A stretch of DNA of 64,000 nucleotides from contig NZ_JODL01000028.1 of NCBI RefSeq assembly GCF_000718985.1, positions 1 through 64,000 of the forward strand, read 5' to 3'. The notes under the pieces were generated by a model. The model worked only from the letters and a program-made list of their open reading frames with translations, made no database searches and had not been told where the DNA came from. Positions 1 to 8,288 of this stretch are shown one piece after another (the first letter of the stretch is position 1; each line of letters opens with the position of its first letter). Source of the stretch: Streptomyces megasporus. Its GTDB lineage: Bacteria > Actinomycetota > Actinomycetes > Streptomycetales > Streptomycetaceae. The position numbers were made by a program, and so were the translations under genes.

Positions 1-60
1 GTCTGGCGTTGACTTTTGGCACGCTGTTGAGTTCTCAAGGAACGGACGCTTCCTTCGACA
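1..60 (-). promoter_or_regulatory. rRNA operon leader (antitermination region upstream of 16S rRNA)
   Basis: Read on the minus strand, this stretch contains the motif CCTTGAGAACTCAACAGCG (positions 40-22) followed by GTGCCAAAAGTCAACGCCAG. I know this block from the transcribed leader of Streptomyces 16S rRNA genes, where it carries the box A-like antitermination signal. The 16S gene itself would begin a few hundred bases beyond the left edge. No mature rRNA is inside the window. The identification rests on recall of the conserved leader sequence, not on an alignment. Confidence 0.75.
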
Positions 61-285
61 CCCCTCCTCGGGGCCCCTCCGGGCGCTTCCCTTCGCTGTG
101 TTCACCACTTTAGCGGATCTTTCCGGCGGCTCATAATCGAGCCTTTCGGACTGGCTTTCCGCACAGCGGAAAGAGCCCCGTTCGGGGATCCGCAGTTTGG
201 TGGTTGTCCGCTCCGGGCCTCTTCTCTCGTACGACCCTTCCGGTCGCCACGAGGAACTCGTCCCGTTCCAGCGGCTCGGTCAACA
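61..285 (-). promoter_or_regulatory. probable rrn promoter region
   Basis: This non-coding stretch lies between the 3' end of the DNA glycosylase gene and the rrn leader. On the minus strand it has a TAAAGT hexamer (112-107) followed by GGTGAACAC, a context typical of Streptomyces rrn promoters. A further TTGACC (283-278) could be the -35 element of an additional upstream promoter. Multiple tandem promoters are normal for rrn operons, but the individual starts are not resolved here. Confidence 0.55.
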
Positions 286-957
286 CTAGACCTCGGACAC
301 CCTGGCGTCAAGCACCGTCTTCCGACGCCGCGGCTGGTGCGCTCTGTAGGGGCTCACCGAGGGGTCGTCGGCGATCCAGTAACGCCAGGGGTGGGTGGCT
401 CCCTCACCGCCCACGCCCGTGCGTGGACCGGTGCGCACCAGGTGCGGCGGAGCCGGAGTGCCTGTGAGGACGCGGAGGGGAGCCCGTGGGTCGTCCCCGC
501 AGACATCGGTGCCGTTCAGGGCGCGGTCCACTCCCAGGGCCGTTGCCAGACGGGCGGGGCCCTTGGCCAGTTCGCTGTCGTTGCGCGCCTTGGGGCGGCG
601 CTTGCGCGCCGACTCCACGCCCTTCACCACCTCGCCCGCGCGCAGCAGCACACCGCTCGCGGTGCCCTCCTCGTCGCAGACGAGGTTGAGGCAGTGCCAC
701 ATGCCGTAGGTGAAGTAGACGTACGCGTGGCCGGGCGGACCGAACATCACGGCGTTGCGCTCGGTGCGGCCTCGGTAGGCGTGCGATCCGGGATCGATCC
801 GTCCCGCGTACGCCTCGACCTCGGTCAGACGCAGCTCGATGGGGCCGTCCTCGGTCATGCGGACCAGGACACGCCCGAGCAGGTCCGGGGCGACCTCCAG
901 GACGGGGCGGTGGAAGAAGTCACGCGGCAGAGGCATACGGTCTTGGTCTGCGGTCAC
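286..957 (-). CDS. DNA-3-methyladenine glycosylase (AAG/MPG family)
   Basis: A base-excision repair enzyme that removes alkylated purines such as 3-methyladenine from DNA. The 223-residue protein matches the usual bacterial AAG length. The motif LTEVEAY holds the probable catalytic Glu48, with Tyr50 and His59 (in GSHAYRG) nearby. The block [19 protein letters not shown] (about residues 73-91) is the family's substrate-pocket signature. The start is a GTG, and an in-frame ATG seven codons later ([11 protein letters not shown]) is equally plausible. The gene reads towards the rrn promoter region, with no obvious terminator in between. Family assignment is firm; substrate range is inferred. Confidence 0.93.
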   Translation of the reverse strand: MTADQDRMPLPRDFFHRPVLEVAPDLLGRVLVRMTEDGPIELRLTEVEAYAGRIDPGSHAYRGRTERNAVMFGPPGHAYVYFTYGMWHCLNLVCDEEGTASGVLLRAGEVVKGVESARKRRPKARNDSELAKGPARLATALGVDRALNGTDVCGDDPRAPLRVLTGTPAPPHLVRTGPRTGVGGEGATHPWRYWIADDPSVSPYRAHQPRRRKTVLDARVSEV

Positions 958-1088
958 GCCCGTCGAGCGTAGTGCAGTCGCCGGGTTGTGACTTCGGGCG
1001 GCCCCGAGCGGTGGAACCGTCCGGCGGGCTGTCGGCGTTTACAGATTCCGACGCGACACACAGGCCCAGGGCCTGGGGGAGGAAGAAC

Positions 1089-1871
1089 ATGGGCTTCAAG
1101 AAGCTGTTCGCGAGCGTGGGCATCGGCGGCGCGTCCGTCGAGACGGTGTTGACCGAGCCGAACGTGGTGCCGGGCGGTGTGGTCCAGGGCGAGGTGAGGA
1201 TCCAGGGCGGCTCGGTCGCCCAGGAGATCCAGGGGCTGTCGGTCGGCCTCCAGGCGAGAGTCGAGGTGGAGAGCGGCGAGGGGGAGCACGTCAGGGACGT
1301 CGAGTTCCACCGCATGCAGCTCGGCGGCGCCTTCGAACTCCAGCCGGGGGCCGTGCACACGGTGCCGTTCGGTCTGGAGGTGCCGTGGGAGACCCCGATC
1401 ACCATGTTCGCGGGCCGCCACCTGACCGGGATGAACATCGGGGTGAGGACGGAGCTGGCGATCGCGAAGGCCGTCGACTCCGGCGATCTTGACCCGGTGA
1501 ACGTCCACCCGCTCCCCGCCCAGCAGGCGATCCTCGACGCGTTCGCGGGCCTGGGCTTCCACTTCAAGAGCGCGGACATGGAGCAGGGGCACATCCGCGG
1601 GACGCGGCAGAAGCTGCCCTTCTACCAGGAGATCGAGTTCCTGGCCCCGCAGCAGTACCGCGGGCTCAACCAGGTCGAGTTGAGCTTCGTCGCGGACGAG
1701 CGCGAGATGGACGTCGTCCTGGAGATGGACAAGAAGCCCGGCCTGTTCAGCGAGGGCAGCGACACCTACCGCTCCTTCACCATGGACCTGACGAACTTCG
1801 GGCAGACGGACTGGACCGCCTACCTCAACCAGTGGCTGGCCGAGGTCGGTGGGAAGCGGAACTGGTTCTGA
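1089..1871 (+). CDS. Spo0M-like sporulation-control protein (arrestin-fold)
   Basis: A 260-residue soluble protein beginning [19 protein letters not shown], which is characteristic of the Spo0M family. In Bacillus, Spo0M influences sporulation and cell division; the family has an N-terminal arrestin-like beta-sandwich. The hydrophilic core with alternating short beta-rich segments fits, and no signal peptide or membrane segment is present. I chose the ATG preceded by GGGGGAGGAAG rather than the longer open frame. The gene stands alone between a divergent glycosylase and a co-directional PEBP gene. A developmental role in Streptomyces is inference from family membership. Confidence 0.85.
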   Translation: MGFKKLFASVGIGGASVETVLTEPNVVPGGVVQGEVRIQGGSVAQEIQGLSVGLQARVEVESGEGEHVRDVEFHRMQLGGAFELQPGAVHTVPFGLEVPWETPITMFAGRHLTGMNIGVRTELAIAKAVDSGDLDPVNVHPLPAQQAILDAFAGLGFHFKSADMEQGHIRGTRQKLPFYQEIEFLAPQQYRGLNQVELSFVADEREMDVVLEMDKKPGLFSEGSDTYRSFTMDLTNFGQTDWTAYLNQWLAEVGGKRNWF

Positions 1872-2011
1872 CCCGTTCCGTCGATCGTTTCGCCGTGGCG
1901 GCGCGCATGCCCGACGCGCGCCGCCACGGCGTTTCCCGGGGTCCGGTCGGAGGGGCGAAGATCGATAGGCTGGTCGGTGCATCGATGTCGCGCTACCGAG
2001 GAGGTTCCGAC

Positions 2012-2551
2012 GTGACCGAGCAGAAGCGGCGCCCACTCCCCCACGACTTCCATCCTCCGGTGCCGTCGTTCACGGTCGTCAGTGACGACGTGTCCGAGGG
2101 CGCCCGGCTGAAGCCCGACCAGGTCCACGCCGAGGGCAACACCTCTCCGCACCTGCGGTGGGAGGGGTTCCCCGAGGAGACGAAGAGCTTCGCCGTCACC
2201 TGCTTCGACCCGGACGCGCCGACCGGCAGCGGCTTCTGGCACTGGTCGGTGTTCGACATCCCGGCGACCGTGACGGAGCTGCCCGCCGGCGCCGGCACGG
2301 GCGAGATGAAGGGTCTGCCCGCCGGCGCGGTGCACGTGCGCAACGACTACGGCACCAGGGACTTCGGCGGGGCCGCGCCGCCGCCCGGAGACGGTCCGCA
2401 CCGCTACGTCTTCACGGTGTACGCCGTGGACGCCGAGAAGCTGGGGGTGGACGCGGACGCGTCGCCCGCCGTGGTCGGTTTCAACCTGCGGTTCCACACC
2501 CTGGCCCGGGCTCAGTTGATCGGCGTGTACGAGGTGCCCGCGCAGGACTGA
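2012..2551 (+). CDS. YbhB/YbcL-family PEBP-fold (Raf kinase inhibitor-like) protein
   Basis: A 179-residue protein of the phosphatidylethanolamine-binding protein superfamily. The signatures are [19 protein letters not shown] in the first half and the [13 protein letters not shown] block in the second, which together form the anion-binding pocket. The size equals that of E. coli YbhB. No signal peptide is present, so it is probably cytoplasmic. The GTG start is supported by GAGGAGG eight bases upstream; a longer open frame from an upstream ATG lacks this. The physiological ligand of bacterial members is generally unknown. Confidence 0.9.
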   Translation: MTEQKRRPLPHDFHPPVPSFTVVSDDVSEGARLKPDQVHAEGNTSPHLRWEGFPEETKSFAVTCFDPDAPTGSGFWHWSVFDIPATVTELPAGAGTGEMKGLPAGAVHVRNDYGTRDFGGAAPPPGDGPHRYVFTVYAVDAEKLGVDADASPAVVGFNLRFHTLARAQLIGVYEVPAQD

Positions 2552-2934
2552 CGTCACCGCCGTCCCATCGGCGGGAAAAGGCTTTGCGCCCCGTCGTCCC
2601 CGAGGGGCACAGTGGTCGCCGGGCAGCCGGCACCGCAGTGGCGGGGGCGGCGGGGCGCTCATCCGTCCGCGTCGCCCGCCGGAATCCGACGGAGTCGGAC
2701 GACCGCGTCGGCTGCCCTTTGGGCGTTTCGGTCGCCTCCTCCGGGGACGTCCCGTCCTTCTCCTTCTCCTCCGGTCCGTGCCGTACACGGTCGTTTCCCA
2801 TGATCGTCACCTGGTGGCAGGTCTGTGGGCATCTCCCGTACAACATGGGGAAATTGCGTTGTCCACCTCACGGTGCGACGGCACAGTGGTCCCACCTCGC
2901 CGCGGGGGCGGGGCCCGGTCCAGAGGTGGGTGAG
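2552..2934. other. 383-bp intergenic region without recognised gene
   Basis: This lies between the PEBP gene and the HNH endonuclease gene. I found no convincing small gene, RNA motif or strong rho-independent terminator. It contains pyrimidine-rich tracts around 2740-2775 and an ATG-containing stretch near 2845 in frame with the HNH gene, which could be read as an N-terminal extension but lacks codon bias and conservation cues. It presumably holds the HNH gene promoter. Confidence 0.4.
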
Positions 2935-3456
2935 ATGCGCGAGACGCTGGTGCTCAACGCCGGTTTCGAGCCGCTGTCGACGGTGTCGCTGCGGCGTGCG
3001 GTGGTGTTGGTGATGCAGGACAAGGCCGTCGTCGAACAGTCGCACCCCGGGCTGCGGGTGCGGGCGGCACGGGTCGAATTGCCGGTGCCGCAAGTGATCA
3101 GACTCCGCAGATACGTACGGGTTCCGTTCCGACAACGGGCGTCGTGGTCGCGGCGCGGTGTGCTCGTGCGGGACCGGCACCGGTGCGCCTACTGCGGGCG
3201 TCGGGCGACCACGGTGGACCACATCGTGCCGCGTTCGCGCGGCGGGGGCGACACCTGGCTGAACACGGTCGCGGCGTGCGCGGAGGACAATCACCGCAAG
3301 GCGGACCGCACGCCCGCGCAGGCGGGGATGCGGCTGCTCACCCAGCCGTTCGAACCGACGCCGGCGGACGCGTTGGTCCTCGCTCTGGGGCTGCGGGACG
3401 GCGAGTCGCTGCCGGACTGGTTGACGGTGCCCGCGGCGGTGTCCGCGTCGGCCTGA
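2935..3456 (+). CDS. HNH endonuclease family protein
   Basis: A 173-residue protein beginning MRETLVLNAGFEPLSTVSL, a form widespread in actinomycetes. The C-terminal half carries an HNH nuclease core: RDRHRCAYCGRR supplies a CxxC zinc-type knuckle, VDHIVPRSRGG gives the catalytic His region, and AACAEDNHRKADRTP gives the distal residues. The ATG is preceded by GAGGTGGGTGAG. It is not next to any phage or restriction genes, so it looks like a housekeeping member rather than a defence or mobile nuclease. Its cellular function is unknown. Confidence 0.88.
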   Translation: MRETLVLNAGFEPLSTVSLRRAVVLVMQDKAVVEQSHPGLRVRAARVELPVPQVIRLRRYVRVPFRQRASWSRRGVLVRDRHRCAYCGRRATTVDHIVPRSRGGGDTWLNTVAACAEDNHRKADRTPAQAGMRLLTQPFEPTPADALVLALGLRDGESLPDWLTVPAAVSASA

Positions 3457-3514
3457 GCCGGACTGAGTCGACCCTGACCGGACTGAGCGGGGCTGAGCGG
3501 CCGTTCCGGCGCGG

Positions 3515-4282
3515 TCAGCCCAGGGAGAGTTGGAGGATCGCCACCACGCCGACGACCACGATGACCGCGCGGAGGGCGGTGGGGGGCAGTCTGCGTCCCA
3601 GACGGGCGCCGAGTTGGCCGCCCACCGCCGAGCCGACGGCGATGAGGAGGACGGCGGTCCAGTCGAAGTCGGCGACGAAGAGGAAGAAGAGCGCGGCGGT
3701 GCCGTTGACGATCGCGCCGAGGACGTTCTTGACGGCGTTGATGCGCTGGAGGTCGTCGGGGACCAGCAGCCCCATCAGGGCGAGGTAGATGACGCCCTGG
3801 GCGGCGCCGAAGTAGCCGCCGTACGCGCTGGACAGGGTCATGCCGCCGAGGAGGACGGGGCCGCCGTGGGGATGGCCGGACTCCCCGGTGCGTTCGCGGC
3901 GCCGCTGGATCACGCGGGACAGGCGTGGCTGGGCGATGACGAGTACCAGGGCCAGTGCGATGAGCACCGGGACGATCATGTCGAACGCCGTGGACGGCAG
4001 CGTGATCAGCAGGGCCGCTCCGGCCAGTGCCCCGACGAAGGCCGCGCCGCTCAGCCGCAGGACGCGGTCGCGCTGTCCGCGCAGTTCGCGACGGTAGCCG
4101 ATGGCGCCGCTGACGGAGCCGGGCACCAGGCCCAGGGCGTTGGAGACGTTCGCGGTGACCGGGGAGAGGCCGATCGCGAGGAGCACCGGGAAGGTGATCA
4201 GGGTTCCGGAGCCCACGATCGTGTTGATGGTGCCCGCGCCGATGCCGGCGGCGAAGACCGCCAGTGCCTCCCAGATGTCCAC
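3515..4282 (-). CDS. TauE/SafE-family sulfite/organosulfur permease-like membrane protein
   Basis: A 255-residue polytopic membrane protein. The N-terminal stretch AVFAAGIGAGTINTIVGSG and the mid-protein block SSAYGGYFGAAQGVIYLALMG are the two repeated TauE/SafE half-signatures. About eight hydrophobic segments are visible. The family exports or imports sulfite, sulfoacetate or related anions, but the substrate here cannot be read from sequence. I chose the GTG giving VDIWEALAV because AGGGG lies about eight bases upstream; an ATG 12 codons earlier is possible. It converges with the HNH gene. Confidence 0.88.
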   Translation of the reverse strand: MDIWEALAVFAAGIGAGTINTIVGSGTLITFPVLLAIGLSPVTANVSNALGLVPGSVSGAIGYRRELRGQRDRVLRLSGAAFVGALAGAALLITLPSTAFDMIVPVLIALALVLVIAQPRLSRVIQRRRERTGESGHPHGGPVLLGGMTLSSAYGGYFGAAQGVIYLALMGLLVPDDLQRINAVKNVLGAIVNGTAALFFLFVADFDWTAVLLIAVGSAVGGQLGARLGRRLPPTALRAVIVVVGVVAILQLSLG

Positions 4283-4411
4283 GTCCAACGCCCCTCGGCT
4301 GATCGGTGTCCAGGGCACCGATCATGCCCGAGGGGCGTTGTCGTCATGCGTCGGGGTGGTGTGCGGGATCCGCGCAGGAGGTGTGTCGGCCCGTCGCCGG
4401 GCCTCGGTCGG

Positions 4412-5362
4412 TCAGTCGATCGGGGGCTGCTCCCGGCGCTTGGTCAGGTCGGATCGGCCGGCGCCACCGTCCCCGGGGGCGGCGACGGCGCCGCCGAGGT
4501 TGCCGAACGCGCCGCCCAGCCCCTTGAGGGCGTCGCCGATCTCGCTGGGCACGATCCACAGCTTGTTGGCGTCGCCCTCGGCGATCTTGGGGAGCATCTG
4601 GAGGTACTGGTAGGCCAGCAGCTTCTGGTCCGGGTCGCCGGCGTGGATGGACTCGAAGACCGTGCGGATCGCCTGGGCCTCGCCCTCGGCGCGCAGCGCG
4701 GCGGCCTTGGCCTCGCCCTCGGCGCGCAGGATCGCGGACTGCTTCTCGCCCTCGGCGGTGAGGATCTGGGACTGCCGGACGCCCTCGGCCTGGAGGATCG
4801 CGGCGCGCTTGTCGCGGTCGGCGCGCATCTGCTTCTCCATGGAGTCCTGGATGGAGGTCGGCGGCTCGATCGCCTTGAGCTCGACGCGGTTGACGCGGAT
4901 GCCCCACTTGCCGGTGGCCTCGTCCAGGACGCCGCGCAGCGCGGCGTTGATCTCCTCGCGGGAGGTCAGGGTGCGCTCCAGGTCCATGCCGCCGATGATG
5001 TTGCGCAGCGTGGTGACGGTGAGCTGTTCGATGGCCTGGATGTAGCTGGCGACCTCGTACGTCGCGGCCCGCGCGTCGGTGACCTGGTAGTAGATCACCG
5101 TGTCGATGTTCACCACCAGGTTGTCCTGGGTGATCACCGGTTGCGGCGGGAAGGGGACGACCTGCTCACGGAGGTCGATGCGGTTGCGGATGGTGTCGAT
5201 GAACGGGACGACGATGTTGAGGCCCGCGTTCAGCGTCCGTGTGTAACGGCCGAAGCGCTCCACGATCGCGGCGCTGGCCTGCGGAATGACCTGGATCGTC
5301 TTGATGAGTGCGATGAATACCAGCACCACCAGGATGATCAGCACGATGATGATGGCGTCCAT
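4412..5362 (-). CDS. SPFH/band-7 (stomatin-like) membrane protein
   Basis: A 316-residue protein with an N-terminal transmembrane anchor (residues 2-22, IIIVLIILVVLVFIALI), followed by an SPFH domain (about 30-190) and a coiled-coil arm. The arm contains imperfect repeats built on AEGE-Q-AI-RAEGEA between about residues 195 and 245, typical of stomatin, HflK and paraslipin proteins. Family members oligomerise into membrane cages or microdomains. The NfeD-like gene lies 79 bp upstream on the same strand. SPFH plus NfeD is a classic operon pair, so the two are expected to act together. The start ATG fits the membrane anchor. Confidence 0.93.
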   Translation of the reverse strand: MDAIIIVLIILVVLVFIALIKTIQVIPQASAAIVERFGRYTRTLNAGLNIVVPFIDTIRNRIDLREQVVPFPPQPVITQDNLVVNIDTVIYYQVTDARAATYEVASYIQAIEQLTVTTLRNIIGGMDLERTLTSREEINAALRGVLDEATGKWGIRVNRVELKAIEPPTSIQDSMEKQMRADRDKRAAILQAEGVRQSQILTAEGEKQSAILRAEGEAKAAALRAEGEAQAIRTVFESIHAGDPDQKLLAYQYLQMLPKIAEGDANKLWIVPSEIGDALKGLGGAFGNLGGAVAAPGDGGAGRSDLTKRREQPPID

Positions 5363-5441
5363 CGTGGCTCCCCCTGCGTTCTATGGATTTCACGCTGACT
5401 GCGATGACGGGATGACGGTGTGACCGTGCGGTTACCCGCTA

Positions 5442-5864
5442 TCACATCACGACGGCGGTCGCCCCGTCGATCTCCACCACGTCCACCTGAGTGCCCGGCT
5501 CGTAGGTCGCGCCCGTGTCGAGGGCACGCGCGGACCAGACCTCGCCGGCGAGCTTGATCCGTCCCCCGTTGGCGTCCACCTTCTCGAGGACCGTCGCCTG
5601 ACGCCCCGTCAGGGCGTCGACACCGCTCCGCAGTTCCGGACGCTGGGTCTGCATGCGTCTGGCGATGGGGCGGACGACCAGGATCAGCGCGGTGGAGACC
5701 ACCGCGAAGACGGCCACCTGCGCCACTGCTCCCCCGCCCAGCCCCGCGACGACCGCCCCCGCGATGGCGCCCACCGCGAGCATGCCGAATTCGGGCAGGG
5801 CGGTCAGCACGAGGGGGATTCCGAGCCCTACGGCGGCGATCAGCCACCACACCCATGCGTCCAC
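5442..5864 (-). CDS. NfeD-like membrane protein
   Basis: A 140-residue protein of the short NfeD type. The first half has three hydrophobic helices (about residues 5-25, 27-45 and 47-65). The C-terminal 60 residues form the OB-fold NfeD domain, with LTGRQATVLEKVDANGGRIKLAGEVWSARA as its core (about 85-114). It lacks the N-terminal ClpP-like protease of long NfeD proteins. It lies directly upstream of the SPFH gene and is probably co-transcribed, consistent with the known partnership in which NfeD acts with band-7 proteins in membrane organisation. Confidence 0.9.
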   Translation of the reverse strand: MDAWVWWLIAAVGLGIPLVLTALPEFGMLAVGAIAGAVVAGLGGGAVAQVAVFAVVSTALILVVRPIARRMQTQRPELRSGVDALTGRQATVLEKVDANGGRIKLAGEVWSARALDTGATYEPGTQVDVVEIDGATAVVM

Positions 5865-5885
5865 ACCGCCATGGTAGGGCGCGGG

Positions 5886-6677
5886 TCACCCGAGCGGGAG
5901 ACCCTGAGCCGTCCAGCGTCCGCCGTTGTGCTCCACGATCAGGGGGAGCCCGAAACAGCGCGAGAGGTTGGCGGAGGTCAGCTCGGTTTCGACCGGTCCG
6001 GCGGTCAGCACCTTTCCCTGACGGATCATCAGCACGTGGGTGAAGCCCGGGGGGATCTCCTCGACGTGGTGGGTCACCATGATCATCGAGGGGGCGTACG
6101 GGTCCCGGGCGAGTCGGCCCAGCCGGCGCACCAGGTCCTCGCGACCGCCGAGGTCGAGCCCCGCGGCGGGCTCGTCCAGCAGGAGCAGTTCGGGGTCGGT
6201 CATCATCGCGCGGGCGATCTGGGTGCGCTTGCGCTCGCCCTCGGAGAGGGTGCCGAACTTGCGGTCGAGGTGGGTGTTCATCCCGAGGCGGTCGAGGAAG
6301 GCGAGGGCGCGCTGCTCGTCGACGGGGTCGTAGTGCTCGTGCCACCCGGCGGTCATGCCGTAGGCGGCGGTGAGGACCGTCTGGAGCACGGTCTGGCCGC
6401 GCGGCAGCTTCTCGGCGAGCGCGCTGCTCGTCATGCCGATGCGGGGGCGCAGTTCGAAGACGTCGACCTTGCCGAGCCTCTCGCCCAGGATGGTGGCGGT
6501 GCCGGAGGACGGGTAGAGGTAACTGGACGCGATGTTGAGAAGGGTGGTCTTGCCGGCTCCGTTGGGACCGAGGATCACCCAGCGCTCGCCCTCCTTGACG
6601 GACCAGGAGACGTCTTCCACCAGAGCCCGACCCTCGCGGACCACGGATACGTCCACCAGCTCCAGTACATCGCTCAT
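5886..6677 (-). CDS. ABC transporter ATP-binding protein
   Basis: A 263-residue ATPase with Walker A GPNGAGKTT (about 38-46), an unusual signature LSEGERKRTQIARAM in place of LSGGQ, and Walker B LLLLDEPAAGLDLGG. The downstream switch His sits in VTHHVEEIPPGF. The closest architecture is the YlmA/ModF-like group of stand-alone ATPases. No permease gene is adjacent, so its partner is encoded elsewhere or it acts without one. The start ATG is preceded by GGGAG at about ten bases. The much longer open frame upstream is a reading-frame artefact overlapping the divergent gene. Confidence 0.88.
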   Translation of the reverse strand: MSDVLELVDVSVVREGRALVEDVSWSVKEGERWVILGPNGAGKTTLLNIASSYLYPSSGTATILGERLGKVDVFELRPRIGMTSSALAEKLPRGQTVLQTVLTAAYGMTAGWHEHYDPVDEQRALAFLDRLGMNTHLDRKFGTLSEGERKRTQIARAMMTDPELLLLDEPAAGLDLGGREDLVRRLGRLARDPYAPSMIMVTHHVEEIPPGFTHVLMIRQGKVLTAGPVETELTSANLSRCFGLPLIVEHNGGRWTAQGLPLG

Positions 6678-6785
6678 GGCGCGTTGTCTCCCATTGCAGT
6701 CGCTGCTGTCGTCTGTGCCTGTGGGCACAGTCCCCAGGGAAAACCTACGCCACGAGCGCCGCGTCGCTGTCCTTAGGCTGGGGGC

Positions 6786-7568
6786 ATGCTCGACGAACCA
6801 CGTTCCGGGCGGCTGACCGCCTGGGGAAATGCCCTGTTCGCCGGAGTGGTCCCTCCGGACGACGCCGCGTCGCGCGTCGTGGGCGGCGACACCGTCCACC
6901 GGGTGGCCGACCTGCCGGGCGAGTCCGGGGAGGTCGGCCTCACCTTCGCGCTCGGCCGACTGCGCTCCCTGGGCGTGCGGGGGCTGCGGTTGGCGCTGCC
7001 CGTGCCGGGGCACCCGCTGGGGCTGAGCGGACCGCCGGAGTTCAACGCCCGGGCCCTGGACGCCGGTGAGGCGGTGGTCGCCGTGGGCGCGGCGCTGGGG
7101 CTGGTGCCGGAGGTGACCGAGGTCGGTCCGGAGGGGGACGTGCACTCCGAGGTGGTGTGGCGCTGTCTGCCGGTGCGCGAGGCGCCGCCCGCGGACGTGC
7201 CGTCGCTGGGCGAGGCCGAGCGGGAGTTGGCGGAGGCGATGCGCGAGGCGACCGAGGCGCTGACGCGGCTGGACGTGGCCGGGTCCGGGCCGGTGGCGAG
7301 CGCGGCACTGGAGGCGTACCGGGCGCGGGCGGAGGCGGGTCGCCGGCTGCTGGCGCCGGGCTACCCGCCGCGCGCGGTGCGGGTCCTGGAGTTGGCGCAG
7401 CGGGTGGGCGCCCTGGTGGACATCGCGTACGGGCCGGAGCACGGCGGCGCGGTGAGCGCGGGGGCGATGGCGGCGCGGGCCGGGGTGCTGCGGCCGGTGG
7501 AGCGGACGGCTCGGCGGGCGAGGGTCGCGGCGTACAACGCGTACGTGGAGGAGCGCGAGCGGCGCTGA
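6786..7568 (+). CDS. conserved hypothetical protein
   Basis: A 260-residue protein that I do not recognise. It is soluble, Ala/Glu/Arg-rich and without signal peptide, metal motif or known domain signature. The C-terminal third (about 140-260) is strongly helical, with heptad-like spacing of Leu/Ala. Codon use matches its neighbours, which supports it as a real gene. It is transcribed divergently from the ABC ATPase gene, with 108 bp between the two starts, and converges with the response regulator gene 30 bp downstream. Confidence 0.7.
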   Translation: MLDEPRSGRLTAWGNALFAGVVPPDDAASRVVGGDTVHRVADLPGESGEVGLTFALGRLRSLGVRGLRLALPVPGHPLGLSGPPEFNARALDAGEAVVAVGAALGLVPEVTEVGPEGDVHSEVVWRCLPVREAPPADVPSLGEAERELAEAMREATEALTRLDVAGSGPVASAALEAYRARAEAGRRLLAPGYPPRAVRVLELAQRVGALVDIAYGPEHGGAVSAGAMAARAGVLRPVERTARRARVAAYNAYVEERERR

Positions 7569-7598
7569 GCCGGCCTCCCGACGCGCGGTCGTCCGGTG

Positions 7599-8288
7599 TC
7601 AGCCGGTCACGCCGTGCCTGACCGCCCACAGCGCGGCCTGGGTGCGGTCGGCGAGGTCCAGCTTCATCAGGATGTTGGACACGTGCGTCTTGACGGTCTT
7701 CTCGGAGAGCACCAGGTGCCGTGCGATCTCCCGGTTCGAGCGTCCGTCGGCGATCAGCGCGAGCACCTCCCTCTCCCGTTCGGTCAGGGCGGCGCCGCGG
7801 CCCGGTCCGCCGCCGGTCTCCTCCTGGGCGAGCAGGGCCTGGGCGACCTCCGGCTGCAGCAGGACGTGTCCGGCGTGGACGGAGCGGATGGCCGCGGCCA
7901 GCGCGTCGGGGTCGATGTCCTTGTAGACGTAGCCGGCGGCGCCGGCGCGCAGGGCGGGGACGACGGTGCGCCGCTCGGTGAAGCTGGTGACGACCAGCAC
8001 CCGTGCGGGGTTCCGCGCCTCGCGCAGCGTGCGCAGCGCCTCGATGCCTCCGGTGCCGGGCATCTTCACGTCCATGAGGACGACGTCGGGCCGCAGTTCC
8101 TCGGCGCGTGCCACGCCCTCGGCGCCGTCGGCGGCCTCGCCGACCACCTCGATGTCGTCCTGGACCTCCAGGAACGTGCGCAGGCCCCGGCGGACGACCT
8201 GGTGGTCGTCCACCAGCAGGACTCTGATCGCTCCGGTGGTCCCTTCGGTCGTCTCTCCGGCGATCTCTCCGGTACGCCCGTCAGCCAC
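7599..8288 (-). CDS. LuxR/NarL-family response regulator
   Basis: A 229-residue DNA-binding response regulator. The receiver domain spans about residues 21-140, with the acidic pair in VLLVDDHQ and the phospho-acceptor Asp73 in VLMDVKMPG. The C-terminal LuxR helix-turn-helix (about 165-229) has the canonical LTEREREVLALIADGRSNREIA block. The GTG start has GGAGG six bases upstream and overlaps the stop of the histidine kinase gene by 8 bp, so the two are translationally coupled. The target genes are not evident from the neighbourhood. Confidence 0.94.
   Translation of the reverse strand: MADGRTGEIAGETTEGTTGAIRVLLVDDHQVVRRGLRTFLEVQDDIEVVGEAADGAEGVARAEELRPDVVLMDVKMPGTGGIEALRTLREARNPARVLVVTSFTERRTVVPALRAGAAGYVYKDIDPDALAAAIRSVHAGHVLLQPEVAQALLAQEETGGGPGRGAALTEREREVLALIADGRSNREIARHLVLSEKTVKTHVSNILMKLDLADRTQAALWAVRHGVTG

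Noticed and set aside
2935..3456. The HNH nuclease as a mobile or defence element
   Set aside because: Codon use matches its neighbours, no intein, intron, phage or restriction genes are adjacent, and the family is widespread in actinomycete cores.
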